Shown piece by piece: positions 1 through 5,746 of a stretch of DNA of 6,984 nucleotides. A program made the position numbers and the translations under genes. Origin of the DNA: Alphaproteobacteria bacterium (GTDB lineage Bacteria > Pseudomonadota > Alphaproteobacteria > Sphingomonadales > Sphingomonadaceae); contig JAHJWA010000249.1 in NCBI GenBank assembly GCA_018828205.1, positions 1 to 6,984 on the forward strand, given 5' to 3'. The notes below the pieces were generated by a model, which saw only the letters and a program-made list of their open reading frames with translations, searched no databases and was not told where the DNA came from. How positions within the stretch are numbered: position 1 is the stretch's first letter; every line of letters begins with the position of its first letter.

Positions 1-1495
1 CGCCGCCTCCGCGCAGATAGGCGAGATAATCGGCAAAGAAGGCCGCCCGTTCGCCCAGCACCGTCTGGAGCAGGCCCGCGTCCGTCAACGTCTGCAGATA
101 GGTCTGCAGGGTCGCCTCATCCACCGCGCCATAGGCACTGGGCAGCCGCCCGCTCGCCAGAAAGGTGAAATAGTCGCCGAGCGCGGACTGATACTGGCTT
201 GCAAAGGCCAGCCCGCCGTTCTGCAGATAGGCGGCAAGCAGCGCCTGATCCGTCGCGGCGAGCCGTTGCGACAGACCGCTTTCGGCAAGGAACGCGATCG
301 ACCGGCGCAACGTGTCCTGGCTGGCGGCGGTGAAATCGGCGGGAGCGTTGCCGCCACGGACGAAAGCGAAAAAGGCTTCGGTCAGATCGGTGAAGGAGCC
401 CGCGAAACCGTCGGGATTTGCGCCGTTGGCGACGAACGCCAGATAGGCCTGCGCCAGCACCCGGTCGCGCGCGGCCAGATCGTCAAAGCCGCGGGTCCGT
501 TGGACGAAGGAGAGATAGGCATCGATATCCGCTGTGCTGGTGCCGGCGAAACCCGAGGGAACGCCGCCGGCGCGCAACAGATCGAAATAGCTCAGCACGA
601 AGCCCGAATAGGACGTCAGGAAGTCCGCTCCGGACCCGCCCCGCGCCAGAAAGCCAAGATAGCTGCGGATGACGTCTGCCTGGGCGCCGTCGAAGGGCGT
701 TCCGCCGAAGCTGGATTGGAGGCCACCCGATGCTGCGATCAGGAGCGCCAGATCGCCGCTCGGGAAGGTTTCGATCGCCGGATTGGCTGCCGCGAGTTCC
801 ACGCGACGCCCGGCGGCGATGATGTCGCTCGAGGCGCCCGCCGCCGCCAGCGCATCGCCCAGCGTGACGGGAATGCCGTTCAAGGCCGCACCCACCGGTC
901 CAGCCTCGCCGCCAAGCGCCGCGACCTGGCCGGCTGTCGAGCCGCCGCCATTGCCAACGGGCTGGGTCTGCGCGCCGATCGATACGACCAGCCGCGGCCG
1001 GTCGCCCGAGCGCGCGCGCCACATTTCCCCGGCGGAGAACTGCCGCAGATTGCTTGCCGGACCGACCCGGATGGCGCCGGTCAGCGCGTGGCCGCGCGCC
1101 TCGCCATTCTCGGCGACCGAGAAGTTGCCCGATGAGCCGCGGCCGGCCACCCGTCCTTCGAGCCCCTCGGGCATGCGCACGACGATTTCGCTTCCCTCGG
1201 CTCCGGCGACGGTGACCGCACCGCCGTAAAGGTCGATCGAGCCATCGCGGTTGATCGTGAAATCCGCGCCATCCACGAAGGATGCCACCCCGCCACCGGT
1301 CAGGCTGACCTGCAGCAAGCCTGCGCTCTGGGTCATCCGCTTGCCTTCCTCGAAGGCGGCTTCGGATTGGTTGAACAGCACGTCATTGGCCAGCGACGGT
1401 GTCGCGAGCGCCAACCCGGACGCGCCGACCAGCAGGGTGGAAACGATCCGCAGGCCGGTCTTCGGCGCTGAGATATATGCGATGGTGATGCTCAT
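1..1495 (-). CDS. Exported FecR-like domain protein with 24-residue repeat array (3' end outside window)
   Basis: Partial gene: 498 codons from ATG 1495 to the left edge with no stop. The start is certain: an in-frame TGA (1520-1522, the stop of the upstream gene) precedes it, it is the first ATG after that, and GGGAG lies 10 bases upstream. Residues 1-36 form a signal peptide ending PSLA|ND. Residues about 58-145 are beta-rich and FecR-like, with GADFTINRDGSIDLYGG near 76-92, SGNFSV near 122-127 and ALTGAIRVG near 137-145. FecR domains occur in sigma-factor regulators but also in many large secreted proteins; no inner-membrane segment is visible, so the secreted type is more likely. A Gly/Ala-rich linker follows. 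From about residue 250, helical-looking repeats recur every 24 residues (pattern Y-[LF]-x-F-[LV]-x-x-G-G, then F/Y five residues on). It is 24 bases behind the barrel gene, so probably co-transcribed with it and perhaps its cargo. The function is unknown; a surface or adhesin-like role is inferred. Confidence is high for the gene, moderate for FecR. Confidence 0.8.
   Translation of the reverse strand, partial: MSITIAYISAPKTGLRIVSTLLVGASGLALATPSLANDVLFNQSEAAFEEGKRMTQSAGLLQVSLTGGGVASFVDGADFTINRDGSIDLYGGAVTVAGAEGSEIVVRMPEGLEGRVAGRGSSGNFSVAENGEARGHALTGAIRVGPASNLRQFSAGEMWRARSGDRPRLVVSIGAQTQPVGNGGGSTAGQVAALGGEAGPVGAALNGIPVTLGDALAAAGASSDIIAAGRRVELAAANPAIETFPSGDLALLIAASGGLQSSFGGTPFDGAQADVIRSYLGFLARGGSGADFLTSYSGFVLSYFDLLRAGGVPSGFAGTSTADIDAYLSFVQRTRGFDDLAARDRVLAQAYLAFVANGANPDGFAGSFTDLTEAFFAFVRGGNAPADFTAASQDTLRRSIAFLAESGLSQRLAATDQALLAAYLQNGGLAFASQYQSALGDYFTFLASGRLPSAYGAVDEATLQTYLQTLTDAGLLQTVLGERAAFFADYLAYLRGGG
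28..742 (-). repeat. Array of about ten 24-residue (72-nt) protein repeats
   Basis: Within the FecR-like protein, aligned unit starts fall at residues 279, 303, 327, 351, 375, 399, 423, 442, 466 and 490. Steps are exactly 24 residues, except one of 19 (423 to 442), where the unit beginning YLQNGG seems to have lost about five residues. A degenerate first unit starts near residue 250. Conserved features are an aromatic or Leu start, F/L at +3, hydrophobic +4, GG or NG near +7/+8 and F/Y at +13, for example YLGFLARGGSGADF, YFDLLRAGGVPSGF and YFTFLASGRLPSAY. Some units (327, 399, 466) lack the GG and carry a helix-friendly middle, hinting at a longer super-repeat. At DNA level the units are diverged, so this is an old protein repeat, not a recent tandem duplication. 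The array continues past the window edge. I do not recognise the repeat family. Confidence 0.75.
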
Positions 1496-1519
1496 GGCTG
1501 AGGGACTCCCGGCTGCTGG

Positions 1520-2845
1520 TCAGAATTCGAGACGCGCGCCGACCGAGACGGTCCAGCGTTCGTAATCGTAGAGGGCGATGTTGCTCCAGTTGCGGGCGTA
1601 ACTGGCGCGCGGCTGGAGAAAGAGGCGGTCAAGCACGGCGATCTTGAGACCGGCCTGGAGATCGAGCCGTTCGTCCGCCCGTTCGGTCAGGAACAGCGGA
1701 TCGGCCTGGTCGTAGCGACGCAGATCGAACGCCGCCCCGGCGACCACCGCGACGCGCGCCGTGATCGGCAGTTCCGCGCCGACATTGGCGGAGACGAAAC
1801 CGTTGGATTGTGCATCGCCCGCCGGATCGCGGGTCTCTTCCTTGCCCCCGGTCAGGTTCACGGCGTAATTGCGCGCGACATAGCCGATCCCGGCCGCGAG
1901 GCGGTCGGCATCGCGCAGCGGGTCGGTGTCGTATGCCAGCCGGTTCCACTGGGCCGAGAGAGTCAGCGCGCGGCCCTGCGGCAGTGCCTTGGTGTATTGC
2001 CCGATCACGCCGTAGGAGGTGCGAAAGCCGCGCTCGTCGAACCAGAATTCCTGCAGCTGGCCCGAGAGCGAGACGACATCGCGATTGGCAAAACTGTGCG
2101 CCACGCCGACGGTCCCGGTGAGCGCAGCCTGGTCGAAGGTGTCGCTGTCGAAATTGTCGCGCCAATTGCCGAGCACCGAGGCGAAGACGCGTTCCTGTCG
2201 GCCGATGGCGACGACCCCCGAGACACCCGCGGAGAGCTCGTAGAACTCGTCCGCTTGCGCAACCGCCCCAGCCCCCAAGCGACCCGGGCCCAGGAAGCTG
2301 AACAGCGGGATCGTGATGGTGTTGAGATCGGTGGCGGCGTTGACGTTGTCGTCATAGCCGACCCGAGCATCCACGAAGCCGCTGATGTCGGATCCACCGC
2401 CCGCGATCTGGCGGTCGAACTGGCGCACGAAGCCTGTGAAGCGCTGGCGCACCGGGTCGGGAAGGCTGGGGTCGTCGACCACGGTGGCGAATTGCTCGCG
2501 CGCGGTCTCGACGTCCCCGGCCAGCGCATAGGCCCGCGCCAGCTCGGCCCGGGCGGCGGCGTTGCCCGGTTCGATCGCGAGGACCCGCTGGAAGGCGATG
2601 ATCGCCTCGCCGTAGCGCCCTGCATCGTTAGCAGCAATTCCCAGCGCATAGTCGAAGGCGGGATCGCCGGCGCGCGTCGCGACCTGTTCGGACAGCGAGC
2701 GATAGCGGTCCTCGGCCTGCGCCGTGGTCGGCTGGCTCGCATCATCCTGCGCCAGCGCCGGAGCGCTGCCGCCAGCGAGCAGTATCGCCGCGCAGATCGA
2801 CAGGCGATGATGTGAATAATGTCTGCGTCTGACGCGCTGATGCAT
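1520..2845 (-). CDS. TPR-containing outer-membrane beta-barrel protein, SLAM/DUF560-like
   Basis: 441 residues. I chose ATG 2845 because GAGGGG lies 7 bases upstream; a TTG at 2860 would extend it by five codons but overlaps that ribosome-binding site. Residues 1-32 are a signal peptide ending APALA|QDD. Two TPR-like helical pairs cover about 63-96 and 97-130. Residues about 154-441 alternate hydrophobic and polar in beta-strand fashion, begin with GFVDARVGYDDNVN and end in WTVSVGARLEF. The terminal Phe is the usual BAM recognition signal of outer-membrane proteins. N-terminal TPRs, a Y-D-x-N-V start to the barrel and a terminal strand ending in F match the architecture of surface lipoprotein assembly modifiers, which move proteins across the outer membrane (type XI secretion). 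Usual SLAMs are close to this length. It sits 24 bases before the FecR/repeat gene in the same frame, suggesting co-expression and perhaps a transporter/cargo pair. Barrel and export are confident; the exact family is moderate. Confidence 0.8.
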   Translation of the reverse strand: MHQRVRRRHYSHHRLSICAAILLAGGSAPALAQDDASQPTTAQAEDRYRSLSEQVATRAGDPAFDYALGIAANDAGRYGEAIIAFQRVLAIEPGNAAARAELARAYALAGDVETAREQFATVVDDPSLPDPVRQRFTGFVRQFDRQIAGGGSDISGFVDARVGYDDNVNAATDLNTITIPLFSFLGPGRLGAGAVAQADEFYELSAGVSGVVAIGRQERVFASVLGNWRDNFDSDTFDQAALTGTVGVAHSFANRDVVSLSGQLQEFWFDERGFRTSYGVIGQYTKALPQGRALTLSAQWNRLAYDTDPLRDADRLAAGIGYVARNYAVNLTGGKEETRDPAGDAQSNGFVSANVGAELPITARVAVVAGAAFDLRRYDQADPLFLTERADERLDLQAGLKIAVLDRLFLQPRASYARNWSNIALYDYERWTVSVGARLEF

Positions 2846-2852
2846 GTCCCGG

Positions 2853-2858
2853 CCCCTC
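2853..2858 (-). promoter_or_regulatory. Ribosome-binding site deciding the start of the barrel gene
   Basis: The minus strand reads GAGGGG, 7 bases before ATG 2845. This is a near-ideal Shine-Dalgarno. It overlaps the alternative upstream TTG at 2860, which therefore cannot be served by it, so the ATG is preferred. Confidence 0.75.
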
Positions 2859-2909
2859 AAGAATGACGTGTTCCCGGGAGGGGAGGTAGGGGGGACGGGT
2901 CGCGCAGTC

Positions 2910-2938
2910 GTTTTACAAGCGCTGACAGGCCGATGACA
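2910..2938 (-). promoter_or_regulatory. Candidate activator-dependent promoter for the barrel/repeat-protein operon
   Basis: TAAAAC (2915-2910, 4 of 6 matches to TATAAT) lies 17 bases downstream of TGTCAT (2938-2933), which is a poor -35 element but is part of the Pho-box-like site. An operator replacing the -35 is the standard layout of PhoB-activated promoters. This would give the operon a promoter separate from the lipoprotein gene upstream. It is a weak consensus match in GC-rich DNA, so tentative. Confidence 0.4.
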
Positions 2939-2949
2939 GATGCTGTCAT
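2922..2949 (-). promoter_or_regulatory. Pho-box-like operator (three CTGTCA half-sites)
   Basis: On the minus strand two direct repeats, CTGTCAT (2939-2933) and CTGTCAG (2928-2922), are separated by four bases (CGGC). This gives the 11-base period typical of OmpR/PhoB-family sites. The arrangement matches the enterobacterial Pho box (CTGTCAT, four-base spacer, CTGTCAT) except that the spacer is GC- rather than AT-rich. A third half-site, ATGACAG (2949-2943), is inverted and forms a perfect 7-bp-arm palindrome with the first direct repeat around a 3-base centre. The site lies about 77 bases upstream of the barrel gene's ATG. The likely binder is an OmpR-family regulator: either the one encoded at 4960-5655 or PhoB encoded elsewhere. 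The motif is seen directly; the binder is inferred. Confidence 0.65.
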
Positions 2950-2959
2950 GCGCTTTAGC

Positions 2960-2987
2960 GGTTGCGCGCAGAACACCGCGCCAAACC
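2960..2987 (-). terminator. Possible stem-loop after the lipoprotein gene
   Basis: The arms GGTT plus GCGCG and CGCGC plus AACC can pair with a 2-base bulge and an 8-base loop. It lies between the lipoprotein stop (3033) and the Pho-box-like operator, the right place to end the upstream transcript. No T-run follows, so it is not a classical intrinsic terminator; it may only mark a 3' end or have no function. Confidence 0.3.
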
Positions 2988-3032
2988 GGCCTCGGATTAC
3001 GGAAGATTCAGGTGAGGGGCGGAACCGGACCG

Positions 3033-3620
3033 CTATTCGAAGGCGAGGTAATACTCGACCGGCGCGCGTCCGGGGTTTTCCAACTCGATCCGGTGCCGCT
3101 GGGTGAACAGCGGCAGCCAGCGGCAACTGGCGCTCGATGCGACCTGCGAACACACGCTTTTGCTGCTCCCGTCGAAGACCCGCATCCCGAGCGCCTGCTC
3201 GCCGCGCGAGGATATCGCCACGCGGGCGGCTTCCCCGCCGAGAAAGGTCTGCTCCATGGCCATCACCTGACCGGGCGCAAGGCGGCCCGAGCGATAGGCC
3301 GGGCCGAGCGTCCGACCACGCATCGGGATGCGCCTTTCTGCGACCGCGGCGCGCCAGCGTTCCAGATCCGCAAGATCGGCGGCGGTGCCGGGGCGCGCTC
3401 CCAGCGCTTCGATGGCTTCCAGGGCGGCGAGCAGGTCGGCTTCGGCACCCGCCCGTTCGGCGCTTTCCGCAGCGTGAAGCGCGATCAGCAGCCGTTCGCC
3501 TCTCGTTTGGCTGAAGGGCCTTGCGCTGTCCCCGTGCGTGAGCGCTTCCGAAGGCCCCGACACGCAGGCGCCCAGGCTGGCGCAGGCGGCGACGAGCAAG
3601 ATGTGACGATGCGCGATCAT
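3033..3620 (-). CDS. Small lipoprotein with possible PPC-like C-terminal beta domain
   Basis: 195 residues. ATG 3620 overlaps the kinase stop as ATGA, with GGGG 6 bases upstream, so translation is probably coupled to the kinase. Residues 1-19 are a lipoprotein signal with lipobox L16-G17-A18-C19. Position +2 is Val, not Asp, favouring outer-membrane sorting by the enterobacterial rule. Residues about 40-95 are Ala/Glu/Leu-rich and helical (LLIALHAAESAERA, then LLAALEAIEALG). Residues about 125-195 look like a beta sandwich: ARVAISSRG, a central MRVFDGSS, then RIELENPGRAPVEYYLAF at the C-terminus. This resembles the bacterial pre-peptidase C-terminal (PPC) fold, where a D-L-x-V-x-D strand and a final N-x-G...Y-x-L strand are typical. 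Cys157 and Cys166 could form a disulphide. Coupling to the kinase suggests a sensory accessory or a primary target of the system. The lipoprotein call is firm; the fold is tentative. Confidence 0.75.
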   Translation of the reverse strand: MIAHRHILLVAACASLGACVSGPSEALTHGDSARPFSQTRGERLLIALHAAESAERAGAEADLLAALEAIEALGARPGTAADLADLERWRAAVAERRIPMRGRTLGPAYRSGRLAPGQVMAMEQTFLGGEAARVAISSRGEQALGMRVFDGSSKSVCSQVASSASCRWLPLFTQRHRIELENPGRAPVEYYLAFE

Positions 3621-4960
3621 GATTGGCCCCGATCGATCCGAAACGCGGCACCGGTCTCGGTATCCAGAACCCTTATGCCCAGGCCGTGACGTTCGGCAAT
3701 GGCTAGCGCCAGGGCGAGGCCCAACCCGCTGCCCGGGCAATGCGCGCCATCGGCAGCCCCGCGGTAGAACCGCTCGAATACCCGCTCGCGTTCCGCCGGC
3801 GGGATCCCCGGCCCGTCATCGGCGACGGTAAGGACCGGCCCGGGATCGAGCGTCAGATGCACACTGCCGCCAGCGGGAACATATTTGAACGCATTGTCGA
3901 GCAGGTTTGTCACCATTCTGGTCAGCTGCGCCTCTTCGCCCGCGACCCCCACGCCGGGGTCCACCCTCCAGGCGAATGCGTGACCCGATTCCTCGGCGCT
4001 GCCGGCGTAGAGTTCGCAGATCCTGGTGACCACCGCGCTGAGATCGACATCCTTCAGCCCGAGCCGATCGCCGCGCCGCGCCCTGCTTGCGGCGATATCC
4101 AGCAGCGATTCGAGCGTACCCACAAGCCGGCGGATCTCATCGCGGGATTCAATCAGCCGCTGTGCGACCTCCTCGCCCGGTTGCGCATCAAGCGCTTTCA
4201 CCAGCCGGCGATCGAGATGCATCAGCGGGGTGCGTATCTCGTGTGCAAGCTGATCCGAGGTGTCGCGATAGGCCTCCATCAACCGGCCCATGCGCGATAG
4301 CGCGGCGACGCTGTGAGCGGCCAGCTCGTCGATCTCGTCCCGCCCGCCCGGTCGTTCGATGGCGGCGAGCCGATCGAGGGCAGGATCGCGGAAGGCCGCG
4401 TTGATTCGCTCGATCCGCTGCTGCAGCCGTCCGGCAGCCAGCCGCCCGAACAGTCCGACCAGCAGCACGAAGATCGCTCCGCCGGTGACGAACACCAGTG
4501 CGATCCGCCCCAGCAGCGAACCGCGGTCGCCCGTCTCGCGCGCCACCAGCAAACGCAGGTCCGGCGCCAGCCAGGTCGCCCTTCCGTAGGCATCCGCGCT
4601 TGCGCCCAGGGGGAACTCGCCCGCTTCCGATACCGATGGATCGAGCCGCGGCCATTGTGCGATGTCCCCCGCCAGCCGCCGCCCGGCGCGATCGGAGAGC
4701 AGGTAATGCGGAAGGTTGCCATCCGCCGGGACCAGGGCCAGCCGGTCGGCGATCCGGCGTTCGAGCTCCTGCTGTCCACTGCTGGCGTAGATGTCGACCA
4801 AGCCCGCCAGATCGACGTCGACCTCGTCGCGCGCCGAGGCGTCCAGCGTTGCGCGCACGGTCTGGTCGGTCAGCAGCCACAGGCCGGATACCAGCGCCAG
4901 CGACAGGCCGATGGCCACCCAGACGAGGCGTGAGAATATCGAGCGTGGTTTGTCGATCAT
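3617..4960 (-). CDS. Sensor histidine kinase, partner of the adjacent OmpR-type regulator
   Basis: 447 residues. ATG 4960 shares its A with the regulator's stop (TGATG), a 1-base overlap typical of coupled two-component pairs; GGA lies just upstream. Order: short cytoplasmic N-terminus; membrane helix about 11-30; periplasmic sensor about 31-150 with no family I recognise; membrane helix about 151-172; HAMP-like segment about 173-225 containing GGRDEIDELA; dimerisation helix with H-box DQLAHEIRTPL, phospho-acceptor His240; ATPase domain with N-box TNLLDNAFKY (Asn356), G1 DDGPGI (381-386), F-box FERFYR (395-400) and G2 GSGLGLAL (410-417). All catalytic motifs are intact, so an active class-I inner-membrane kinase is expected. 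It should autophosphorylate His240 and pass phosphate to Asp57 of the regulator. The signal is unknown; a periplasmic or envelope cue is inferred from the topology and lipoprotein/outer-membrane neighbours. Confidence 0.97.
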   Translation of the reverse strand: MIDKPRSIFSRLVWVAIGLSLALVSGLWLLTDQTVRATLDASARDEVDVDLAGLVDIYASSGQQELERRIADRLALVPADGNLPHYLLSDRAGRRLAGDIAQWPRLDPSVSEAGEFPLGASADAYGRATWLAPDLRLLVARETGDRGSLLGRIALVFVTGGAIFVLLVGLFGRLAAGRLQQRIERINAAFRDPALDRLAAIERPGGRDEIDELAAHSVAALSRMGRLMEAYRDTSDQLAHEIRTPLMHLDRRLVKALDAQPGEEVAQRLIESRDEIRRLVGTLESLLDIAASRARRGDRLGLKDVDLSAVVTRICELYAGSAEESGHAFAWRVDPGVGVAGEEAQLTRMVTNLLDNAFKYVPAGGSVHLTLDPGPVLTVADDGPGIPPAERERVFERFYRGAADGAHCPGSGLGLALALAIAERHGLGIRVLDTETGAAFRIDRGQS

Positions 4961-5655
4961 CAGGTTCCGTGCAGCAGCCGATAGCCCGAGCCCCAGATCG
5001 TCTCCAGCGCCGGGGTTGCGAAGCTTTCTTCGAGTTTTCGTCGCAAGCGCCCGATGTTGACATCGACCACATTGGTCTGCGGATCGAAGGACATGCCCCA
5101 AACGTCGCGCAGCAGCATCTCGCGAGTCACGATCTCGCCCGCATTCTCCATGAAATAGCGGAACAGCTCGAATTCGCGCGGACTGAGCGCGAGATGCCGG
5201 TTCTGGCGAAACGCGGTGCGGGCCTTAACGTGGCACTCGAACGCGCCGTAGAGGATCACCGCGCTGTGCTCGCGCCCCGAGGAACGACGATGCAGCGCCT
5301 TGATCCGCGCGAGCAGTTCGGGACCCTCGAAGGGCTTGGCGAGATAATCGTCGGCGCCCGCCTCGAGCCCTTCGGCGCGGTCGCTGGTGCGGCCCAGCGC
5401 GGACAGCATCAGCACCGGGGTGCCGACCCCGCTCTCGCGCAATCGTTTGACGATGGTGAGCCCGTCGAGATCGCCCAGCATCCGGTCGAGGATAATGACA
5501 TCGAACCGTTCCATCCCGGCACGCAGCAATCCGCTGCTGCCCGAGCTTTCCCACACGATCCGGTCGCCGCGTTCCGCGGCCAGTTCCTGCACTTCCGCCG
5601 CCGCGCGCTGGTCGTCCTCGACGTAGAGGATGTTCAGAGCCTGGTCCGGTTCCAT
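4960..5655 (-). CDS. OmpR/PhoB-family response regulator
   Basis: 231 residues from ATG 5655, preceded by a G-rich stretch (GGGGGGAA) about 7-9 bases upstream. The receiver domain spans about 7-120: acidic pocket E13-D14-D15, phospho-acceptor Asp57 in FDVIILDRML, Ser85 in VLMLSA and Lys107 in YLAKPF. A linker is followed by a winged-helix DNA-binding domain, about 130-231, with LSPREFELF, recognition-helix region NVVDVNIGRLRRKLE and wing ETIWGSGYRLL. Length and motifs are normal for the OmpR class; the recognition-helix wording is like the CusR/CopR/QseB branch rather than classical PhoB. It overlaps the kinase gene by one base. Members bind direct repeats about 11 bases apart, which fits the operator at 2922-2949. 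Targets are therefore likely the barrel operon and perhaps its own neighbourhood, but that is inferred. The open frame extends far upstream, but that stretch reads as an antifunctional shadow of the CsgG-like gene. Confidence 0.97.
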   Translation of the reverse strand: MEPDQALNILYVEDDQRAAAEVQELAAERGDRIVWESSGSSGLLRAGMERFDVIILDRMLGDLDGLTIVKRLRESGVGTPVLMLSALGRTSDRAEGLEAGADDYLAKPFEGPELLARIKALHRRSSGREHSAVILYGAFECHVKARTAFRQNRHLALSPREFELFRYFMENAGEIVTREMLLRDVWGMSFDPQTNVVDVNIGRLRRKLEESFATPALETIWGSGYRLLHGT

Positions 5656-5720
5656 CGTGCAATTCCCCCCGCCTTGCCGCCCACCATGCCGCGACGGCGG
5701 CGGAGATGACGCTGCCACCC

Positions 5721-5745
5721 CCGCCGCTTGCGAGCAAGCCCGCGG
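5721..5745 (-). terminator. Stem-loop directly after the CsgG-like gene stop
   Basis: A near-perfect inverted repeat lies one base past the stop codon at 5747: inner arms GCTTG and CAAGC around a four-base loop (5726-5739), extended by an outer CCGC/GCGG stem across a small internal loop. No T-run follows, so as an intrinsic terminator it is weak. It may attenuate, stabilise the upstream mRNA's 3' end, or separate expression of the CsgG-like gene from the regulator genes. The rest of the 91-bp gap shows no recognisable promoter. Confidence 0.45.
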
Positions 5746-5746
5746 A

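Noticed and set aside
266..1135. 289-codon plus-strand open frame
   Set aside because: It lies antisense to the FecR/repeat gene, which has a signal peptide, ribosome-binding site and exact repeats. The plus-frame protein is low-complexity Arg/Ala/Gly text typical of antisense frames in GC-rich DNA.
1..1495. FecR as part of an iron-dicitrate FecI/FecR/FecA signalling system
   Set aside because: No ECF sigma factor or TonB receptor is nearby, the protein has a cleavable signal peptide and no inner-membrane anchor, and it continues as a long repeat protein.
1808..2815. 335-codon plus-strand open frame
   Set aside because: Antisense to the barrel gene; no signal, domain or ribosome-binding site, and composition is typical of a codon-bias shadow.
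1520..2845. Two-partner secretion (FhaC/TpsB) transporter
   Set aside because: N-terminal domains are TPRs, not POTRA, and the neighbour lacks a haemagglutination-activity TPS domain.
2846..2860. TTG start at 2860 for the barrel gene
   Set aside because: It overlaps the Shine-Dalgarno that serves ATG 2845; the ATG gives a normal signal peptide.
2940..3689. 249-codon plus-strand open frame over the lipoprotein gene
   Set aside because: The minus-strand lipoprotein has a lipobox, coupled start and coherent domains; the plus frame has none of these.
4498..5709. 403-codon plus-strand open frame
   Set aside because: Antisense to the intact kinase and regulator, whose catalytic motifs are unmistakable.
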